Shown here: piece by piece, positions 49,942 to 62,300 of the stretch | How the letters are laid out: the number at the start of each line of letters is the position of its first letter | How positions within the stretch are numbered: position 1 is the stretch's first letter | Assembly (NCBI GenBank): GCA_025765615.1 | Contig: JAIVFJ010000001.1 | Span: forward strand, 1 to 64,000 | Origin: Zopfochytrium polystomum | Lineage: Eukaryota; Chytridiomycota; Chytridiomycetes; Chytridiales; Chytridiaceae | Direction: 5' to 3' | DNA length: 64,000 bases | Translations under genes and position numbers: made by a program | Notes under the pieces: model-generated | What the model saw: only the letters and a program-made list of their open reading frames with translations | The model's database searches: none | Told to the model about the DNA's origin: nothing

Positions 49942-52901
49942 ATGGCCAAGAAGAAGAAGAGCGGCTCGGGCTCCGGCCCTAACTCTGGCGGCGGCGCGGT
50001 CCCCGAGGCCCTCGCCAAGAAGGCGGCCAAGGCGCAGCGGCAGGAAAAGAAAAAGGCCAAGGCGGAGCGCAAGGTCGAAAAGACGGGGGCGAAGAAGAAC
50101 AACAAGAACAAGAAGGACCTCCCGGACTCGGAGTCCGACGAGGACATTGACGCCATCCTCGCCGAGCTGGCGCGCGAGGACGCCGCGAGGACCGGTACCG
50201 ACCCCCCCCCCCCCCCCCCCCTCCAAAGACTAACCCCTCCGCCCCGCCCCCCCACCACCCAGCAATCACCATCACCCCTTCCCCACCCCCAACCCGCCGC
50301 TCCTGCGCGACGCTCCTCGCGAACCCACTCCTCCCACACGAACTGGTCCTCTTTGGCGGCGAGCACTACGACGGTCAGCGGGTCTTCATGTCGGGCGAGC
50401 TGCTTTTGTACCACACGGAAGCGCGGTCGTGGCGGCGGGTGGCGTCTCCCACGTCGCCCGGGCCGAGGTCGTCGCACCAGATGGTGGCGACGCCGGCGGG
50501 GAGGGGGTTTTTGTTTGGCGGCGAGTTTGTGGGGCCGGCGGGGAACGCGTTTTTTCATTGTGAGTTGGTGTTGTTTTGGTGAGGAGGTGGGGAAAAATGA
50601 GGGAGGGAGAGAGAGGTTGGCTAACCGAGCAACATGTTGGCAGATAAGGACTTTTGGGCGTTCGATTTCAAGACGTACGCGTGGGAGAGGCTTGAGGTTG
50701 GAAAGGTGAGCTGGCGTGTGTGCTTTGTGTGTGTGTGTGTGTGAGTTGTGTGTGTGCGTTGTTGCGTGTGGTGCGCGCGCGCGCAGCGAGTTTGCATCTT
50801 ACTGAGCGCGAACACCACCCTTTCACCCACAAGAAACCGTCCCCCCGGTCCGGCCACCGAAGTGCGTAACCCTCAACCTCTAACACCCTTCCACCCTCCC
50901 ATTTCTAACCCCCCCCACCCCCCGCAGTGATCCTCTGGAAACACCTGATCGTACTCTTTGGCGGTTTCCACGACCAAGGGCGGACGACAAAGTACCTCGA
51001 CGACCTGCACGTGTTCGACACGGTGGAGGGAGTGTGGCGGGCGGTGGAGGTGCCGGATCCGCGGCCGACGCGGCGCAGCGGGTTCGGGCTGTGCGTGAGC
51101 GGCGAGACGGTCGTGCTCTACGGGGGTTACACCAAGGAGACGACCAAGGCCGGGGCGAAGGCGAGGGGCGTCGTGCATACGGGTTTGTTTTCGTTGGCGG
51201 CTTATTTTTTTTTTGCGGTTGGTCCAGGAAAGTTAACCCCCCACCCAACCGATTTCACCAACGAACAACGTCGAAAACAAAGACATTTGGGTGCTCAAGA
51301 TGTCGTTCGAGCTCGACAAGCTGCGGTGGGAGCGCCGGAAAAAGGGCGGCGTGATGCCGCAGCCGCGATCGGGCGCTACCATGGTGTCATACAAGGGCCG
51401 AGGGTACATGTTGTGAGTCAGCTGCCTTATTTTTGCAAACCCCCCGCCAGCGGCCGCTTCAATCTGGTTTGTTGAACCACCACCCTCCCACGAACAAAGC
51501 GGCGGCGTCGTCGACGTCAAGGAAGACGAGGAAAACATCGAGAGTGTCTGCCTAGGTAAAAAAAAAAACTATTTTATCCCAATACCCCATCTCTAACTCT
51601 CCCTCCCCCCCTCTCTCCACGCGCAGACGAACTATTTCAGTACAAAATTGGTATGAAGGAGCGAAAGCTCCGTCTTTCTGCACGCACACCTCCCATCACG
51701 CTGAAAACCCACCACACCTTCCTCCCTCGCCGCGACACCCCTCCCGTTCCCACAAAAAAAAAGACCAGAGCCGGTTCTACCCGGTGCAGGTACGCAAGCG
51801 GAACCCGAACGAGCCCGAGAAGCGTCCGGCGGCGCGGTTCAACGCCGCGATGTGCGTGCAGCGGTCGAATTTGTACATGTGAGTTGCGCGAGCCGGGGTG
51901 GGGGGTTTGCAGAGAGACGGTTCGCTTCGGTCTTTTTCATCTTTTTCCCGTCTCTCATTTACACGACCCTCCCTCCCCACCAAAAAAAAACCCCCCAGCT
52001 TTGGCGGCATCCAAGAAAAAGATAGCAAGGAGCTCACCTTCGCGGACCTCTGGACGCTGGACCTCGACAAGCTGACGCCGTACGAGTGCCTGGTGGAGGA
52101 CGAGCTTGCGATGAGCACGTGGCTCGGGGCGGAGAGCGGCGACGAGAATGGGGAGGACGACGACGACGATGAGGACGACGACAACAGCGATGATGATGAC
52201 GATGATGATGACGATGATGATGACGAGGAAGAGGAGGAGGACGAGAAGGAAGCTGGTGGCGGCGACGACGGCGTGGGGCGGCGGGCGGGCAAGGGCAAGG
52301 GTGCGGCGGTTGCCCTGACGCCGGCGGCAGCGGCATCAGCAAAGCGCAGGAAGGGCAAGAAATGGGCCGGCGATGACGACGCGCCAGACGACGCGGCGGC
52401 GGCGGCGACGGCTGCACCGCCGCCACAGGACGCAAACGCCGTCGCCGCCGATTCCACGGCGTCGGCGGCTTCGGCAGATCCCGCGGAACCCGCGGAGCCG
52501 GACCTGGACGTTGCGAACCGACCACAAGGTGAGTTTTCGTGGGCGCGCGCGATATTATTTTCTTCTTTTTTTTTTTTTTTTTTTTTTCGGCGTCGGGTAA
52601 CAGAAACCAACCAACAGGCACCGACGCATCACTCCGCAACTACTTCAGCCGCACGACCGACTACTGGTTCGGCAAGGCGCTCGAAGCCGCGCAGGGCGAC
52701 GGCGCTGGTGCTGCTGCCACGGCGGCGTCGATGGGCGCGAAGCAGCTGAGGCGCGTGGCGTTCCAACTGGCGGAGGAGGCGTGGCAGTGCGACGAGGCGC
52801 GGGTGGCGGCGGAACGGCGGGTGCTGGAGGAGAACGAGGTGGACGCGGCGGAGGCGCGGAGAAGGGCGGAGGAGGGGGTGCGGCGCGGGCGGCGGATATG
52901 A
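49942..52901 (+). CDS. Kelch-domain protein, KLHDC4/Kel3-like
   Basis: Starts at ATG 49942 with a Lys-rich MAKKKKSG segment and an EEDID-type acidic block, as in KLHDC4. Kelch blades follow across several exons: ELVLFGGEHYDGQRVFM, SPGPRSSHQMVATPAGRGFLFGGEF, KDFWAFDFKTYAWERL, HLIVLFGGFHDQGRTTKYLDDLHVF, TRRSGFGLCVSGETVVLYGGY, PRSGATMVSYKGRGYMFGGV, AARFNAAMCVQRSNLYIFGGI. A long Asp/Glu run (about 52150-52260) leads to a C-terminal helical domain of DUF4110 type with LRNYFSRTTDYWFGKALE. Kel3/KLHDC4 function is poorly defined; the beta-propeller should bind proteins. The introns hold a 14-base C run (near 50207) and a 22-base T run (52566-52587). The first intron boundary is the least certain. Confidence 0.88.
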
Positions 52902-53768
52902 AACCTGCTGGGGGAGGGGGGGGTCTTTGGCAGTCGGCGACTTGGGGCTGTAATAATTATGTAAAGCGTTTCCTTGCAGACACGAAGCTCCGGGCATTCT
53001 TGTGTGCTGGCGACAGGCGGGCTTTGCCTCCTACGCACCAGAAGCCTTGTCAACATGGCCTCCATTCGCCACTGCAGTGGGAGGCTGTCGTTCTGGCGTC
53101 CAGTGTTGAGTTCTAGACTTCTCCCTTTGCTCCTCCGAACACGAAGTGATGGCACGTGCTGGTAACAGGGAGCTGGCAGTTGGTGTCATTGCAGGGGGCC
53201 CAGGTGATTGTGTTCTTTTTTTTTCGTTTCAGTTTTTGGGGGGAATCTGAACCAAAAGGGGGGGGCCAGGACGTTGCGCATTCGCTCGGTGCGATCTACT
53301 GCGAGGCTGTGGCTGGCGACATGGCCTCGATCCGTACTACAGTGGAGGCGGTCGCTCTGGTAACCCTAACCCTATATTTTGCGCGAAGAGACTGCCATGT
53401 GCGTCCACTTTGCTCGACCGACCGCCATTCAGCGAGCAACGTGTTTCGTGGAGCGGGATCACAAGACGACGGGATCCGGGTCTGAAGCGATGATGAGGCT
53501 GGTTGACGTGAACAAAGCATCTGAGCTCACGCAGCGTGGTGGGTCTCATCAACGCGTATGCCGTGCTCGTGGTTGATGCTGCAAGATCTGGTAGGATAGG
53601 TAGGATTGAAGTGGATGGATGGTATAGGTGGCAGTTGTCGAGGGTCAACACTCCGCCCTGTGGCAAGTTCAATTCCAATGCATTAATCGTCGGAAGCTGC
53701 TCTTGCCAAGCCAAAAAACCTCAAAAAGGGCAGCTTGCTTGCAAAGTCATTTCTTCTGACAAACTTCG
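52902..53768. other. Intergenic; short telomere-like motif
   Basis: No gene recognised. It includes TAACCCTAACCCT at about 53361, two units of the common fungal telomere repeat, too short to mean more than a possible trace. Confidence 0.4.
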
Positions 53769-55503
53769 ATGGTCATGCTCGGTGCCGACGACGCCTCCGC
53801 CTCTTCGTCTGCAGTGCCAACCACCATGCCGACCAACGACCCCATGTTCACCATCATCGTCGGCCAAGGTGACGGAGATGGCGTCGACGGGGGAACCGTG
53901 TTCCAGCTGCCGGCGTCCACCTTTGCCGCCTTCCCGGACACGCTCCTCCACGATCGAACGCACCGCATCCTGCAGTTCCGCGATCCTTACTTGATCCAGT
54001 TGCCCGACTGCTCCCCCGTCGTCTTTCGCCGCGTCGTGCTGCCCTTCTACGACACGGCTGAGCGCTATTGGAACGTTCCAGTGCATCTCCCATTCCCAAA
54101 GAACGTCCTCCTGCCGGCCGGCACTTTCCTCGGCAGGCTCGTCGAGGCCGTGGACGTCGGCGAGCCGAGCGGCAACGCAGACGGCGAAGACGACGACGAC
54201 GGTGAGGCGGGCGAGCTTTCGCCGCACCGGATCAATCACGATCTGCAGTTTCTTGGCATCCCGTCGCCGTTTGACCCGCGCTGGTCGCTCTCCGTGTTTG
54301 CGTGGACCTCGACTGGAAGAGCCGCTTTGCGGCGCATAGAGCCGGCGCTGGAGCAGATCGAGCGGGCGCAAAAGGAGGCCGCAGAGGCGACAAAGAGCTG
54401 GGTGTCGACGATCAAGGAGTTCAACGCGATATGGCCGAAGCTGGCTGTGCAAACCGCAGAAGAAGATCACTCGGAGCCTCGGGACCGAGAGGAGCAAAGC
54501 CCAGAGCCGTCAGACCAAGAGGAAAGCAGCGACTCGGAGCCTCCGCAGCAAGCCGCTGAAAGCGATTCCGCTGAGCAAATGCTATCTGACCTCACGGACG
54601 AAGACGACTTGGAACCTTCAGATCAACTTGACCAAATCGAGTTCTCGGACGAAGACGATTTGGAACCTTCAGATCAACGTCACCAAATCGAGTTCTCGGA
54701 CGAAGTCGATTCGGAACCTTCAGATCAAGGTGACCAAATCGAGGTCTCGTCGACGTCCTCGGACGCATCTTCGACGCCAAAACCGGTGGCGCTGATCGCA
54801 TCGGCAGAACTGCAGAAGGCACTGAACTCCTTTTTTCGAGTTGGCGAGATGGCGGAAGCTGCAGAGGAGCTTATGAAGAAATGGGAGCATGTCAGGGAAT
54901 GGGAAATTCCCGAGTTCCAATTTGAACCACAAGCCTGCCTTGTGTCTGACTTTGTAATTGAGAACGAAGCCTGGTCAAAGACTCGCACAGTGCTGGACAA
55001 GCTGTTTGGACTGCAAAATGTTTATTTCAGAAGGATGGATTTGGCTGATGGAGGTGGGAACCATAGCAGGTAAGTAAATTTTCTTCTGGGTGACTTGGAC
55101 ATTGGGTACTTTGGGTGCTTGACTGATTTCTGAAAACAGGGGTTGCTACTATTACGATCCAGCCAGAGAAAATTACCTGTCCACAGGAAACCTGAAGCTC
55201 ACCAACGCCTTTCCACGCAAGGCAGCACCTGGAGACGTGGCGGAACGTGGATCAATTGTATTTGGGGACGTGTCTACACTACCACAGCACGATGCCTCTA
55301 CCGCTGTATACCACCCTGCTGCGCTTCAGCGAGTCCCACAGCAGGTCTTTAATTTTGATTTTGGCGTGGAGTCGGCAAAACGCCTGCAATTTGTTCGTTG
55401 GCCTTGTCGATTGGATGTGTGCCACGAGAACAGCGGCATATGTGCCTTCTACCAAGAATTTCTTTCTACAATTTGTGTTGTTATATACCCGTTAATGGGT
55501 TAG
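53769..55503 (+). CDS. KCTD-like BTB/T1-domain protein with acidic 17-residue repeats
   Basis: Two exons joined across a GTAAGT...CAG intron (55071-55139) give about 555 residues. Residues 27-115 look like a BTB/T1 domain of KCTD type: a GTVFQLPASTFAAFPDTLL strand-helix unit, HRILQFRDPYLIQLPDCSPVVF and a VVLPFYDTAERYWNVP segment; such domains oligomerise and can recruit Cullin-3. After a helix with ALEQIERAQKEAAEATKSW come three near-identical 17-residue acidic repeats (DEDDLEPSDQ-x-QIEFS; 51-bp DNA units at 54598-54750). The C-terminal part, with FNFDFGVESAKRLQF and a Cys pair, is not recognised. The BTB call rests on pattern alone. Confidence 0.6.
54598..54750. repeat. Three 51-bp coding tandem repeats
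   Basis: In-frame tandem units beginning GACGAAGACGACTTGGAACC, GACGAAGACGATTTGGAACC and GACGAAGTCGATTCGGAACC. They keep the BTB reading frame open. Confidence 0.9.
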
Positions 55504-57206
55504 TTGGTTTGCCTTCACTTCATGAGCGGTGTCTTCAACTGCGAAACTGTTTGCATCCGGCTCTGTATGCTTCAAAGATTGTTTTATTTTGCTTCGCTGG
55601 AACGGTGTGGAGGGAGGCATGGGAAGCGATTTCGGGAGTTGGGGGTCTTGCGAAGTTATTTTATTTTGTGATTTGATGTGGTGCGAGTGTTATCGAAATG
55701 GCGCTTTGGCGCTCAGGCATCAATGGGCACGTTCACCACCTTGCACTCGGTGAGCTCTGGGATCACCTGATACTGGCGTCCCTCCAGATCGCTGCGGAGT
55801 GGGTCTGTGGCTGCTCACATTCTGTTTTTTTCTTTTTCAGCCTGTTCTCTCCTTTCATTTTTTCGAATCCAAGACTTCACCACAGGGGTTCCTCATATGC
55901 AGAAATAGATACTTGCAGCCCTTTCTTTGCAGTCGTGTAACGGACAATTACAGTGAAAAAAATGACATCTTGAGCCTCTTGCTGCTTACCAGTCAGTTCC
56001 GCCTAACATGTGCTGTACATCGTTATCTGATTCACTCTCGCTGCCCCAAACCTTATTCACACTTCTAGTACACACATGCTTCAAGTCGACAATCTGGACA
56101 TTGAATGGTTGTTGTGTGGCTGCCGCTGGTGCTTGTGGGAATAGTGTGAGACTACACCTAGGTCTCAGTGATAAAGTCTAGGGATTTTATTCGCAAAAAC
56201 AAGCGTACCTGTCATTAAACGGCAAGGATCGGGATCCCTATTATTATTCCCGGTTCTTTAGTTTCCAAGGCGTTATCAAAGTGTATTTGCGGCTAAACCG
56301 TCTTTATTATTGGGCCTGCTTTTACCACTTTTGTCTTAACAGCTTCCGTTGTGCCAGGTTTTCTCAACATATTTTCTTTTTCAGTTCTCTGTTAGTCACT
56401 GCCCAACTGCCTAGGGATGGGGTGCCTGACAGGCCATACCCCAAGCCCGCCTAATTTATTATTTATTTTCGGCACTTGTACATACACGCATAGGGTTGGG
56501 AGGAGCATTTGTGGTGGATGCTCCAAGTCAAGGGGGTTGACTTGTCAATTTTCTCTCTCTCTGTTTTTGGGCCATTACTTTTTTCCTTTTTCTTCAATCT
56601 GATTTCTGTCCTTTGAAACCAATACAGAGTCCCTTCAAATCCATCTGGCTCGCGACGATGAGGGTAGCGAGAGGTGGTACGCACCCAGGTGAGTACATGG
56701 TCCCTTCGGGGGCTCCTCTTAAGGGGAATGCAGCTGGCCCCACCTCCGACTGTGTGACACTGCTGGCTCTGCGTTGGAGTGAGGATCACAGGCGCTTGCC
56801 TGCTGCGACGATGGTGGTGGTGGTGGCGACAATGACGGCGTCGTCATCCCCAACCTTCCCGTCCCTGCAAGGGTGTTGGTGGCTGTGCTCGGTGCAGCCC
56901 CCGACACCTGAGAGTTCGATCTATGAGTGCCTGCCTTGGTCCTATTGCTGTGAGGGTGAGATGTGTGAGTACAAGTGCGTGAGTACAAGTGCAATGCGAT
57001 AAAGCCTGTTGGTCGAGTGATTGTGCCAATGCAGCCCGGCGGGGTGCGTGTACGATCGCAGGTGTTTCTGCGTGCGAGTTCCCTGCTGGCGACCTTCCAA
57101 CCTCTACTCCCTTCTCTCTCTCCCCCCTGTCGCTGGCGACGACGAGGGGTGCTAGGTCGCGCCCTGTCTGTCCCGTCGCTATTAACTGCTCCTGTTGTAT
57201 TTGAGA
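55504..57206. other. Repeat-derived region, no gene
   Basis: Short, interrupted frames. A copy of the CCTCTTGCTGCT(A/T)ACCAGTCAGTT repeat is at about 55975-56010, shared with 25355 and 27808. The stretch 57040-57110 is similar to 28533-28600 in inverted orientation. Confidence 0.45.
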
Positions 57207-57600
57207 TTAGGTTCCTGAGATAAAAACCCCCGTTTCCCCCTTCTCTCTCTTTATTCTGTGGTTGTGTTGCGCCCTCGGGCAGCTGATAGCGGTATTTTCA
57301 AACAAGACAAAGTAGCCAAGTTGTGATTTCCTATCAGCATGAGCTCCATGTGCAGCATCCGAGTAGCTGAAAATTCCAGACCCTGTGTAGGAATAAAACA
57401 AACCATACTCATGTGTACCGTTGATGTACTGAAGGACTCAAATGAGAATCCGCAACTGGCGCTCACTTGGGTCCTTGCTGAAGGCGCCAAGATATGAGAC
57501 TGCTGGTGACAAGCCTGGTTGTGTGTGTGTTGCCAAGTAGTTGATCCCACCAAGAATTGCCTGGTAGAGCTGTTGATTTGCTGTGGGTTCATCATTTTCT
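57207..57600 (-). pseudogene. Ty1/copia RT-RNase H fragment
   Basis: Minus-strand frames read, with at least two shifts, YQAILGGINYLATHTQPGL-like sequence (end of reverse transcriptase/connection), then YINGTHEYGLFY and FSYSDAAHGAHADRKSQLGY, the Copia RNase H signature in which SDA-x-(7)-RKS-x2-GY is diagnostic. It is truncated on both sides. It may come from the same family as the fragment at 25495-26913. Confidence 0.7.
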
Positions 57601-58038
57601 CAAAGCTGAAGAGTGAGAGAACTTTAAGAAACTTTTGGGAAAATTAGTTCAGATTTTCTAAGATACCCTGCACACAAAGGAAAGCACAAGAGAAAACTCT
57701 GTACAGGCGAGCCTTCTGCACAATCCTGGTCTGGGCCCCCCCCAGTACCCTATGAGACAAGGCAACCACTCCCCCATACACAGCTTGCCCTCAACACTTT
57801 CCCCCGCATCTTCAGGAGAATAACTGTCTCCTGGTTGGTACTCCTTGCACTAGCCTGCAAGCTGGGACTTCAGTATTTGTGGGCCTTCAGTTGATTACAT
57901 TGCTGGTCTGCCACATCAGTCCGGACCTCCTCAGTTATGCCTATAGTGCTCCCAATAAGGCCCACTGGAGGTAACCCTAACCCTTTACCAATTCCAGTTT
58001 AACTTCTTCCAATTCTGATTGCTGAAGTTGAATGCTGA
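57601..58038. other. Intergenic; short telomere-like motif
   Basis: Contains TAACCCTAACCCT at about 57973. Nothing else recognised. Confidence 0.4.
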
Positions 58039-58527
58039 CTAAATGGAGGAAGTTTTGTTCTTGTTTTCTGTAGTGACTCTGCTGTGGGGAATGGTTGATG
58101 CTTTGCCTGACTTTGTTGAGACTGCAGAAAACTGAAAGCAATTCCAATTCAACTTGTTCAACTGGCAAAAGTTAAAACCATCACAAGTAGATTCTATTTC
58201 TCTACAGCCACAAAACAAACATAACACTTTAAAATTTGGAATCCACCACAAACTTCTTACCTTCAGGCGAAATTCCATCAGAACCACGTCAGCTGTCACC
58301 ACCATCTGACAACTCTGCAAAGTGTACACATTCAGACCAACTGTGTTCGACAAGCACACCCTGCCCAGACCCTCGTATATTTGCAGACAGCCTTTGAAGT
58401 TATTGAACAATCCACCAATGTCAACATAATCTGGAACAAATGGGTCTAAAAGGTTAAACTTTGTGGAGACAGCAGCATTGAGTGCTTTTATGCACAGCTC
58501 ATGGCTAAGGGCCCCACTTAGTATCAT
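58039..58527 (-). CDS. Hypothetical protein or gene fragment
   Basis: 162-residue frame from ATG 58527. The first ~89 residues have ordinary globular composition (FNLLDPFVPDYVDIGGLFNN, QSCQMVVTADVVLMEFRLK), and a GTAAGA donor follows LK, so the real product probably splices there. Upstream sequence to about 58650 also shows possible donor sites. I recognise no family. It lies in repeat-rich sequence and may be part of a mobile element. Confidence 0.3.
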   Translation of the reverse strand: MILSGALSHELCIKALNAAVSTKFNLLDPFVPDYVDIGGLFNNFKGCLQIYEGLGRVCLSNTVGLNVYTLQSCQMVVTADVVLMEFRLKVRSLWWIPNFKVLCLFCGCREIESTCDGFNFCQLNKLNWNCFQFSAVSTKSGKASTIPHSRVTTENKNKTSSI

Positions 58528-59027
58528 TGCATTGATATTCAGAATACTCGCTCAACTATTGTCCAAATAAATAGTCTTTTACTCACTGAAATGGCTGCCT
58601 GAATCAACCGGGACACTGACACAGTTGATATCAGCAACACATACCTTAACAGCATATTTTATGTGCCTATCCGCATGGCACAGTTCATTACCACTGCACT
58701 GACTGCTGGAGTCGAACAGCCACCTAAATCAAACAGTTGTCAGGAAAGTACGATCTTCTGGAAGACCACTGCATCCTTCTTTGTCAGATTGACTGACACA
58801 TCATCCACACTGCAAGCTAAGTTAACAATATTTGTTTTTTGGTGATTCTGGCAAAAACTTCCTCTGCCATAATTGCCTTGCCTAATCATGTTACAAACTC
58901 TGCAAAATGGGAGCAATCAAAAACAAATCACCATAACGGAATCTTCTTACACTAGAAAGCCTTTATCAAGGAGTTACTTCAACACCATGCCAACATTATC
59001 AACAACCGCACTGCAGTAACTGGCCTT
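58528..59027. other. Intergenic before the chromovirus
   Basis: No gene recognised. Host sequence abuts the LTR at GGCCTT|TGTCAGG; the matching target-site copy lies beyond the window. Confidence 0.35.
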
Positions 59028-59135
59028 TGTCAGGAACAGGGCAGGACAGGACAAGGCAGACAAGGAACTGAGAGGAGTGATGATTGTATTGGAAACAATA
59101 ATTCACTTGAGGGATGGGACAGGTCCCCCATCCCC

Positions 59136-59143
59136 CTTTTATA
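59136..59143 (-). promoter_or_regulatory. LTR TATA box
   Basis: TATAAAAG on the minus strand; the self-priming complement AAGTGAATTAT starts 35 bp downstream at 59108. Confidence 0.7.
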
Positions 59144-59252
59144 CCTTTTGAGAGTCTTCCTTGTCAAGACTCAAAGAAAGTTCCAGAAAGAGCAATTAGT
59201 ACTACAATGATACCAATGATACCAATGACAACAAGACAAGTCAGGAAAGCAA

Positions 59253-59317
59253 AGAAGGTTCCAGAAGGTTCCACAAGGTTCCATGAAGGAATGTTCTAGA
59301 AGGTTCCAGAGGTTTCC
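59253..59317 (-). promoter_or_regulatory. Heat-shock-element array in the 3' LTR (13 pentamers)
   Basis: On the minus strand: GGAAA CCTCT GGAAC CTTCT and so on through CTTCT, 13 units in register, 10 matching nGAAn or nTTCn. The position relative to the LTR start equals that in the solo LTR. Confidence 0.75.
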
Positions 59318-59335
59318 AGAGGGTGATTCATAACA

Positions 59336-59355
59336 TCATCTCCCCCTTTTAGGCC
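59336..59355 (-). other. Polypurine tract
   Basis: On the minus strand a purine-rich AAAAGGGGGAGATGA run directly precedes the 3' LTR, where plus-strand DNA synthesis is primed in LTR retrotransposons. Confidence 0.75.
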
Positions 59356-62300
59356 TCTTCTGCAACTTGGTGGGGTACCTGGTCTTGAACTTGAGCAGAA
59401 GGTCTTGGCAGTGAGTGAGGTTTGACTCAGGTTCCCAGGTGTTGTCAGCATCTGAGTAACCTTTCCACTTAACAAGGAACTTGAGTGTCCTTCCAAACCA
59501 CTTGGCATCCAAGATTTGTTCAACCTCAAATTCCTCTTCACCTTCTACCTCAACTGGAGGAGGAGGAGGAACAACTCTGCCTGGAATGGAATTGGCTATA
59601 AACTTCTCCAAAAGGCTGACATGGAAAACTGGGTGGATCTTCATGGATGCAGGGAGATCCAGCTTGAAGGTGACTGGATTGATTTGCTCCAAGATCTTGA
59701 AGGTCCCAACTTGAGGTTGTCTAGCTTGGGACTTGATCTTTTGGTCTGCAAGTTCTTCCTCAGAAGCCAAACTTGCTGACCCACAGCAAGGTCATGGTCC
59801 ATTCTGTGAGTGTTGGCAAATCTTGAGGCATCTTCTTGGGCTTGCTTCAGGTTGGAGTCCAGGAAGGTGCTGATGATCTTGAGCTTATGCAAGTGTGAAG
59901 CCACAGCAGGAGCTTGGACATTGGATAGGGTCTCTTGTCCCAGAAGATCTCCTCTTGGATTGAAGCCATAGGTTGCAAAGAAAGGAGACAGCTGGGTGCT
60001 TGAGTGGAGAGAATTGTTGAGAGCAAATTCTTCCAGCGGAAGGAGGGTGGGCCAATCATCCTGTTGATAGCTGACATAGCACCTCAAATACTGCTCCAGA
60101 GTCTGGTTTGTTCTTTCTGTTTGTCCATCAGTCTGAGGGTGATAAGCAGTTTACAGTTGAGACTTGATTCCAAGGGCTGCTGTGAGTGCTTTCCAAAATT
60201 GAGATCTGAACTGAGGTCCTCTGTCACTGATGATTGACTGAGGCAGCCCATGGAGCCTGAATATGTGCTGCAAAAACAGGTCTGCTGTTCCTTGTGCATC
60301 TATATTCTCATTGCAGGGGATAAAATGGGCCAACTTTGTCCTTCTGCAGATGACAACAAGGACAGAGTCAAATCCATGGGATGGGGGCAGTTTCACAATG
60401 AAGTCCATGGATATTGATGACCAAGGGCTGATGGCAATTGGGAGGGGCTCCAGAAGTCCATAGGGCTTGTGTCTGCTGGATTTGTTTCTTTGACAGGTTT
60501 CACAGCTGCTGACATAGTTCTTGATGTACTTCCTCATGCCTGGCCAGTAGAAGTCTCTGGAAACAAGCTCATATGTCTTGTGCTCTCCTGGGTGTCCAGC
60601 TGTTGCTGCATCATGCCTTGTCTTGAGTATCTCAAGTTTTTCCTCTTCTTGGCTGATTTGAATCTTGTGAGGCTTGGGGTCCTTGGAAATAGCATGGGCC
60701 CACACACTGTCAGGAAGCAATGAAAGGTGTGTCTTGGATGGTGGGGTGAAGCCATCTCCCCCTTCAGGTGCAAGGTCTGTTCTTCTTGACAGGGCATCAG
60801 CCACAGTGTTCAGGTGGCCAGGAGAATAGCACAGCTTAAAGTCATACTCAGAGAGCAGTTCAGCCCTCCTGGCATGCCTCTGCTTGAGCAACCTCCTTGC
60901 CCTGAAGAAGGTGAGGTTCTTGTGATCAGAATAGACAGAGATGCCTTTAGAACCAGCCAAGTAGTGTCTCCAGAATTTGAATGCTTCCACAATTGCAAGC
61001 AACTCCTTGTCATGGACTGTGTAGTTACACTCAGCACTGTTCAGCTTCCTGGAGTAATATGCCACTGGATGCAGAGGAGCAGAGGGGTCCTGAGAGCTTG
61101 GCTGGGACAGAACAGCGCCAAGGGCATAGTCTGAGGCATCAGTTTCCAAGGTGAAGGGAAGCAAGGGATCCACATGCTTAAGGAGTGGTGCACTTGTGGT
61201 TGCTGTCTTAAGAGCTAGCCAGGCTTGCTCTGCTGCTGGGGTCCATTCAAACTTGGTGGTCTTCTTGGTGAGATCAGTGAGAGGCTTGGCTATGGCAGAA
61301 TAGTTGGCAATGAAGGTTCTGTAGAAGTTGCAAAACCCAAGGAAGCTTTGAACATCCTTGATGGAATTTGGAGCCTTCCATTCAAGAATAGTTTGGATCT
61401 TGTCTGGTGCCATGGAGATCCCTTTGTCAGACACAATGAACCCCAAAAACTCAATGGAGGTCTTGTGGAATTCACACTTCTCCAGCTTTGCATAGAGGTG
61501 ATGCTGTCTGAGTCTCTCCAAGACAGTCTTGACATGTCCCATATGGCTTGCAGTGTCGGACAAAAATACCAGGATATCATCCAGGTAGACAATGACAAAA
61601 AGGTCCAGAATATCCCTGAAGATGTCATTCATCATGCCTTGGAAAATAGCTGGAGCATTGGTAAGTCCAAAGGGCATGACCAAGTACTCAAAGTGACCGT
61701 ATTTGCATCTGAAGGCAGTCTTCCATTGATCCTGGGGCTTAATTCTGACCAAATTGTAGGCACCTCTGAGGTCAATCTTGGAAAATATCCTTGCATGGCT
61801 CAGTTTGTCCAGTAATTCAGAGATGAGAGGCAGTGGATAGCGGTTCTTGACTGTCATCTCATTAAGATCTCTGTAGTCCACGCAGGGTCTCAGCCCATCC
61901 TTCTTCTTGACAAAAAAGATGGGAGCTCCAGCTGGTGACTTGGAAGGTTGGATGAATCCCTTGTTCAGCATTTCTTCAATGTATTCTTGGAGGGCCTTGG
62001 CTTCTGGTGGAGAGAGGTGGTACAGTGGCTTGAAAGGTGGGCTGCAAGTTTCATCCTTGAGTGGGATTTCACAGTCATAAGGCCTCTGAGCTGGTAGCAG
62101 GTCTGCCTTGGTCTTGGAAAACACATCAGCATAAGGGAGATATTCTTTTGGTAGCTTGGATGCCAGCAAAAGGTCTGATGGGTCCAAGTTCCTGTGCTCT
62201 TCAGCAGTGGGGCATGAATTCTTGACTGGGACCTGTGATTCTTGAATCTTTGACTGAGAGTTCTGTTCTTGGCAAAGACTGTGAGCTGTGGAACGTGAAT

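Larger units (their letters stand above)
59028..59335 (-). repeat. 3' LTR of the chromovirus (308 bp)
   Basis: On the minus strand it starts TGTTATGAATCACC (59335) and ends CCTGTTCCTGACA (59028). It is 90 bp shorter than the solo LTR at 27063-27460, entirely because of fewer pentamers. Confidence 0.95.

Noticed and set aside
53358..53375. Interstitial telomere (also at about 57973)
   Set aside because: Only two TAACCC units at each site; short enough to arise by chance.
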